Shown here piece by piece: positions 59,601 through 64,000 of a stretch of 64,000 bases of DNA. This DNA comes from Nematostella vectensis (lineage: Eukaryota > Cnidaria > Anthozoa > Actiniaria > Edwardsiidae): the NCBI RefSeq assembly GCF_932526225.1, contig NC_064041.1, positions 558,001 through 622,000 on the forward strand, read 5' to 3'. The first letter of the stretch is position 1, and every line of letters starts with the position of its first letter. Position numbers and translations under genes: made by a program. A model generated the notes under the pieces. That model was given only the letters and a program-made list of their open reading frames with translations. It made no database searches and was not told the origin of the DNA.

Positions 59601-62600
59601 CTCAGTGTTAGCCTGTACAGCAGGGGAAGAAGGGTTTTAAAAATACCCCTGCATTACCTTGCTTGTCGTTTTGTTAACCTCTCCCTTTTTAGCTAGAAAA
59701 CGGCGGACCTCAGAGGGGGAATTAGGAATATCCCTAACAATACCCCATGGGGTAAAGCTTTCATCACTACAGTAAAAGAAGAACAGTAAAAGCCTTTTCT
59801 ATAAACACACACCTCCCCCCTCCTATATGCAAGTATGTACCTTGTCTTTAAACACTCTCTCTCTCTTCTCTAAGATGACCTGTTTGTCTAAACATGCTCT
59901 CTCCCCTCTCTAAGATGACCGGTTTGTCTATAAAAATGCTCTCTCCCCTCTCTAAGATGACCAGTAAGTATGTACCTTGTCTATTAACATGCTCTCTCCC
60001 CTCTCTAAGATGACCAGTAAGTATGTATCTTGTCTATAAACATGCTCTCTCCCCTCTCTAAGATGACCAGTAAGTATGTACCTTGTCAATAAACATGCAC
60101 TCTCCCCTCTCTAAGATGACTGGTTTGTCTATAAAAATGCTCTCTCCCCTCTCTAAGATGACCAGTAAGTATGTACCTTGTCTATTAACATGCTCTCTTC
60201 CCTCTCTAAGATGACCAGTAAGTATGTACCTTGTCTATAAACATGAACTCTCCCCTCTCTAAGATGACTGGTAAGTATGTACCTTGTCTTTAAACATGCA
60301 CTCTCCCCTCTCTAAGATGACCAGTAAGTATGTACCTTGTCTATAAACATGCTCTCTTCCCTCTCTAAGATGACCAGTAAGTATGTACCTTGTCTATAAA
60401 CATGCTCTCTCCCCTCTCTAAGATGACTGGTAAGTATGTACCTTGTCTATAAACATGCTCTCTCCTCTCTCTAAGATGACCGGTAAGTATGTACCTTGTC
60501 TATTAACATGCTCTCTCCCCTCTCTAAGATGACCAGTAAGTATGTACCTTGTCTATAATTATGCTCTCTCCCCTCTCTAAGATGACCGGCAAGTATGTAC
60601 CTTGTCTATAAACATGCTCTCTCCCCTCTCTAAGATGACTGGTAAGTATGTACCTTGTCTATTACCATGCTCTCTTCCCTCTCTAAGATGACTGGTAAGT
60701 ATGTACCTTGTCTATTAACATGCTCTCTTCCCTCTCTAAGATGACTGGTTTGTCTATAAATATGCTCTCTCCCCTCTTTAAGATGACCGGCAAGTATGTA
60801 CCTTGTCTATAAATATGCTCTCTTCCCTCTCTAAGATGACCAGTAAGTATGTACCTTGTCTATAAACATGCTCTTTCCCCTCTCTAAGATGACCAGTAAG
60901 TATGTACCTTGTCTATTAACATGCTCTCTTCCCTCTCTAAGATGACCAGTAAGTATGTACCTTGTCTATAAACATGCACTCTCCCCTCTCTAAGATGACC
61001 AGTAAGTATGTACCTTGTCTATAAACATGCTCTCTCACCTCTCTAAGATGACCAGTAAGTATGTACCTTGTCTATTAACAAGCTCTCTCCCCTCTCTAAG
61101 ATGACCAGTAAGTATGTCCCTTGTCTATAAACATGCTCTCTCCCCTCTCTAAGGTGACCAGTGAGTATGTACCTTGTCTATAAACATGCTTTCTCCCCTC
61201 TCTAAGATGACCAGTAAGTATGTCCCTTGTCTATAAATACGCTCTCTCCCCTCTCTAAGATGACCAGTAAGTATGTCCCTTGTCTATAAATACGCTCTCT
61301 CCCCTCTCTAAGATGACCTGTCAGTATGTATCTTGTCTATAAATATGCTCTCTCCCCTCTGTAAGATGACTGGTAAGTATGTACCTTGTCTACAAACATG
61401 CTCTCTTCCCTCTCTAAGATGACCTGTAAGTATGTACCTTGTATATAAACATGCTCTTTTCCCCCTGTAAGATGACCTGTAAGTATGTACCTTGTCTATA
61501 AACATGCACTCTCCCCTCTCTAAGATGACTGGTAAGTATGTACCTTGTCTATTAACACGTTCTCTCCCCTCTCTAAGATGACCAGTAAGTATGTATCTTG
61601 TCTATAAACATGCTCTCTCCCTTCTATAAGATGACCAGTAAGTATGTATGTTGTCTATAAACATGCACTCTCCCCTCTCTAAGATGACCAGTAAGTATGT
61701 ACCTTGTCTATAAACATGCTCTCTCCCCTCTCTAAGATGACCGGTAAGTATGTACCTTGTCTATTAACACACTCTCTCCCCTCTCTAAGATGACCGGTAA
61801 GTATGTACCTTGTCTATAAACATGCTCTCTCCCCTCTCTAAGATGACTGGTAAGTATGTACCTTGTCTATAAACATGCTCTCTCCTCTCTCTAAGATGAC
61901 CGGTAAGTATGTACCTTGTCTATTAACATGCTCTCTCCCCTCTCTAAGATGACCAGTAAGTATGTACCTTGTCTATAAACATGCTCTCTCCCCTCTCTAA
62001 GATGACCAGTAAGTATGTACCTTGTCTATAAACATGCTCTCTCCCCTCTCTAGGATGACCGGTAAGTATGTACCTTGTCTATTAACATGCTCTCTCCCCT
62101 CTCTAAGATGACCAGTAAGTATGTACCTTGTCTATAAACATGCTCTCTCCCCTCTCTAAGATGACTGGTTTGTCTATAAACATGCTCTCTCCTCTCTCTA
62201 AGATGACCGGTAAGTATGTACCTTGTCTATTAACATGCTCTCTCCCCTCTCTAAGATGACCAGTAAGTATGTACCTTGTCTATAAACATGCTCTCTCCCC
62301 TCTCTAAGATGACCAGTAAGTATGTATCTTGTCTATAAATATGCTCTCTCCCCTCTTTAAGATGACCAGTAAGTATGTACCTTGTCTATAAATATGCTCT
62401 CTCCCCTCTCTAAGATGACCTGTAAGTATGTACCTTGTCTATTAACATGCTCTCTTCCCTCTCTAAGATGACCAGTAAGTATGAACCTTGTCTATAAACA
62501 TGCTCTCTCCCCTCTCTAAGATGACCAGTAAGTATGTACCTTGTCTATAAATATGCTCTCTCCCCTCTTTACGATGACCAGCAAGTATGTACCTTGTCTA

Positions 62601-63468
62601 TTAACATGCTCTCTTCCCTCTCTAAGATGACCAGTAAGTATGTACCTTGTCTATAAACATGCTCTCTCCTCTCTCTAAGATGACCGGCAAGTATGTACCT
62701 TGTCTATTAACATGCTCTCTCCCCTCTCTAAGATGACCAGTAAGTATGTACCTTGTCTATAAACATGCTCTCTCCCCTCTCTAAGATGACTGGTTTGTCT
62801 ATAAACATGCTGTCTTCCCTCTCTAAGATGACCAGTAAGTATGTACCTTGTCTATAAACATGCTCTCTCCTCTCTCTAAGATGACCAGTAAGTATGTACC
62901 TTGTCTATAAACATGCACTCTCCCCTCTCTAGGATGACTATCCGGTGTTTGGCTTCCTCCTGGTTCAGCAGAGGCACACAACCCTTTATGGGATCTGCCA
63001 CAACAACTTCTGCCCCAACCTACAAAAAAACAATGCCATTATTGGTGTTTTCGCTATTGCAACTACTGTATTGCTGTTATTTGGTAGTAATTGTTGTTGC
63101 TGCTTTTTGTCATGGTGTTGCATGTTGCACTTTAATGGACCCTAAGGTAGCCATGGTGTTGCATGTTGCACTGTAATGGACCCTAAGGTAGCCATGGTGT
63201 TGCATGTTGCACTGTAATGGACCCTAAGGTATCCATGGTGTTGCATGTTGCACTGTAATGGACCCTGAGGTGGCCATGGTGTTGCATGTTGCACTGTAAT
63301 GGGCCTAAGGTAGCCATGGTGTTGCATGTTCCGCTGCAGTAATGGACCATACCCCGACATCTCCTTTGCTCAGATCCAAACCAAACTGGGCAGGTCCAGC
63401 ATTAAGGGTGATGCTGCCGTCATATGGAGGGGACATAAGCTGGACAACACGCGGCTTGTGCACAATAT
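47672..63468 (-). CDS. EDEM3: EDEM3-like ER mannosidase-family protein, 3' part (6 exons, 5' end outside the window)
   Basis: EDEM3 is an ER alpha-mannosidase-like protein that trims misfolded glycoproteins for ERAD; the catalytic domain must lie beyond 64000. Minus-strand exons are 63353-63468, 62900-63019, 58382-58427, 54922-55107, 54272-54492 and 47672-48040. All are GT-AG and phases agree, giving 351 visible residues. The first four form the protease-associated (PA) domain: [49 protein letters not shown], then [40 protein letters not shown] and LFHQEGQI. The exon at 54272-54492 is acidic and coiled-coil-like ([19 protein letters not shown]). The last exon is low-complexity and hydrophilic, ending DSQRTHD, without a KDEL-type signal. 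All five introns carry minisatellites, and two arrays are built from the exon end plus its donor. Confidence 0.88.
48041..48609. other. Unique 3' part of EDEM3 intron e
   Basis: Ordinary intron sequence between the 48-bp array and the last-exon acceptor (CTCGTCCTCAG, just above 48040). Nothing else was recognised. Confidence 0.5.
48610..54271 (-). repeat. 48-bp satellite made of EDEM3 exon end plus its 5' splice site, about 115 copies
   Basis: On the gene strand each unit is GCACTCTTGCAAGCGGAGGC plus TAGG, then GTAAGTGACAATACTTGAGC plus about four bases. The first half is the last 24 nt of the exon at 54272-54492 (coding ALLQAEAR) and the second is the first bases of its intron. Thus the real donor is followed by over a hundred copies of the donor, most of them AGG/GTAAGTGA. 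Variants include a 50-bp form (CTTACCCGGTAGCC on the plus strand) and a form lacking three bases. The 48-bp period makes long plus-strand frames (up to 481 codons at 53109-54554), which are artefacts. The array is broken by two insertions near 52767 and 53026. Confidence 0.97.
52767..52868. repeat. Copy of the EDEM3 3' flank inserted in the 48-bp array
   Basis: TATTTTTAAGGCTTCACATA through CATTTCAGCCTGCCGG matches about 47177-47280 in the same orientation. A shorter copy of its right part recurs at about 53026-53090, next to scrambled array pieces (52984-53025). The source lies about 5.6 kb away, outside the array. Confidence 0.9.
54785..54921. repeat. Short tandem repeat at the donor of EDEM3 intron d, about 2.5 copies
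   Basis: A unit of about 54 bp with TTAGGGTGTTTATTATAGC or TCAGGGTGTTTATTATAGC and AATGGACAAG. The last partial copy runs into the donor of the exon at 54922-55107 (GTAAGTACTTGTCCATTATA on the gene strand). Confidence 0.8.
55308..58118. repeat. 55-bp satellite filling EDEM3 intron c, about 51 copies
   Basis: Units contain GTGAACCATCCACCTTGTAG then ATTGGATTGTGAGTTGGCCA then GACACAAGAAACCCT, with recurring variants (CATCTACC, GTGACTTGG). Minus-strand frames of up to 240 codons (for example 56588-57310) are period artefacts: 55 x 3 codons cycle through three open frames. The array is not adjacent to either splice site: about 200 bp from the acceptor of the exon at 54922-55107 and about 260 bp from the donor of the exon at 58382-58427. 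Confidence 0.95.
58436..59590. repeat. 73-bp satellite at the acceptor side of EDEM3 intron b, about 16 copies
   Basis: Units contain GACCGTGTCACTAGGAAGAA, CCCTACCATAACCTACATGT and TTAACCTCCCTCAGTATTAT. The array starts about 10 bp from the acceptor of the exon at 58382-58427. Copies are highly uniform. Confidence 0.95.
59829..62899 (-). repeat. 53-bp satellite made of EDEM3 exon end plus its 5' splice site, about 55-60 copies
   Basis: On the gene strand each unit is AGAGAGGGGAGAGAGCATGT plus TTATAGACAAG, then GTACATACTTACTGGTCATC plus TT. The first part is nearly identical to the last 31 nt of the exon at 62900-63019 (coding [10 protein letters not shown]; most repeats have one base change, TGC to AGC). 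The second is the start of its intron. About fifty-five donor copies therefore follow the real one. Some units lack the GTACATACTTAC block. TCATCTTAG before each unit could also serve as a weak acceptor. Confidence 0.95.
63105..63348. repeat. 41-bp minisatellite at the donor of EDEM3 intron a, about 5 copies
   Basis: Units contain TAATGGACCCTAAGGTAGCC and ATGGTGTTGCATGTTGCACT. On the gene strand the array begins four bases after the donor GTATGGTCCATTAC. Confidence 0.9.
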
Positions 63469-64000
63469 CTGCGAGTGTACAAACATCAATTAGTGCTTCA
63501 CCCATGTGGCCCTAAAACGACCTAAATTTACTGCAAGGTCCAAAATGTCAACAGATTTGGATACTCATGGATCTATCTAGTGTGCACATAGCGACTCATC
63601 ATTAGCCATTGAAAAATGTGCCTGAAAATTTACTCCTAGAGCTAAAATGTCATGATGTATCATAAGCCATTTATCCCCTATGAGGCCCTAAAATGATCTA
63701 AATATACTTCAAGGTTTGAAACAGCTCAGATTTGGAAATTTCAAGATCTAGGGGAATCTTAAGGGGAATCTTAAGGATGTTTAAGTACCAGCTTTGAAAG
63801 AGATCTAGATGGAATTACTAGATACCATGACAAATTTTGCATTCACACTAGAGCAGAAACATGAAAAACACACTCTATGCGTACTATATTCAATACGCTT
63901 TCCTCTACAAAGTAATGACGGCTGAGTTACCCCAAAGACGTCACAAATAACCATGTCATAAATATGTCATTAGTGGGCAAAACATAATATATCAATACTC
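63469..64000. other. EDEM3 upstream intron, continuing outside the window
   Basis: Unique AT-rich sequence 5' of the first visible EDEM3 exon. No further exon was recognised before the window ends. Confidence 0.5.

Overview
This is a window of animal nuclear DNA, AT-rich, with spliced genes, many non-LTR retrotransposon fragments, one Penelope-like element, miniature inverted-repeat elements and a very large amount of minisatellite. The intron-rich, vertebrate-like genes together with CR1/L2-type LINEs suggest an invertebrate with conservative gene content, most likely an anthozoan cnidarian such as a sea anemone. That is inference, and the species cannot be fixed from the sequence alone.

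Five protein-coding genes can be reconstructed exon by exon. On the left are SEC22 (minus, 946-5142, complete, 215 aa) and SRD5A3 (plus, 5300-7570, complete, 334 aa), head to head with 157 bp between start codons. Next are an FBXW7-like F-box/WD40 gene (minus, 10282-13919, complete, 665 aa, with an unexpected N-terminal helix-hairpin-helix) and ZMAT2 (plus, 15524-17416, complete, 201 aa), divergent across 1.6 kb. On the right is the 3' half of an EDEM3-like gene (minus, 47672-63468, 5' part beyond the window). SEC22, SRD5A3 and EDEM3 all act at the endoplasmic reticulum (ER-Golgi SNARE, dolichol synthesis, glycoprotein ERAD). FBXW7 is a ubiquitin-ligase substrate receptor and ZMAT2 is a spliceosome protein.

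From 17.7 to 47.6 kb the window is gene-poor. It holds LINE remnants (17.7-23.7 and 29.2-29.7 kb), a Penelope-like 3' end (33 kb), several inverted-repeat elements, a 200-N assembly gap (36499-36698) inside satellite DNA, a 1.09-kb tandem duplication (41.7-43.9 kb) and a 31-bp satellite (44.9-46.4 kb).

The most striking signal is that minisatellites sit on exon-intron junctions. In the EDEM3-like gene two intronic arrays are built from the last coding bases of the preceding exon plus its own 5' splice site. One has about 115 copies of a 48-bp unit (48.6-54.3 kb) and the other about 55-60 copies of a 53-bp unit (59.8-62.9 kb), so long runs of near-perfect donor sites follow the real one. All five visible introns of this gene carry arrays, and junction-adjacent arrays also occur in SEC22 and FBXW7. 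Separately, a 93-bp 5'-truncated LINE insertion in SRD5A3 has duplicated the splice acceptor of exon 2 as its target-site duplication.
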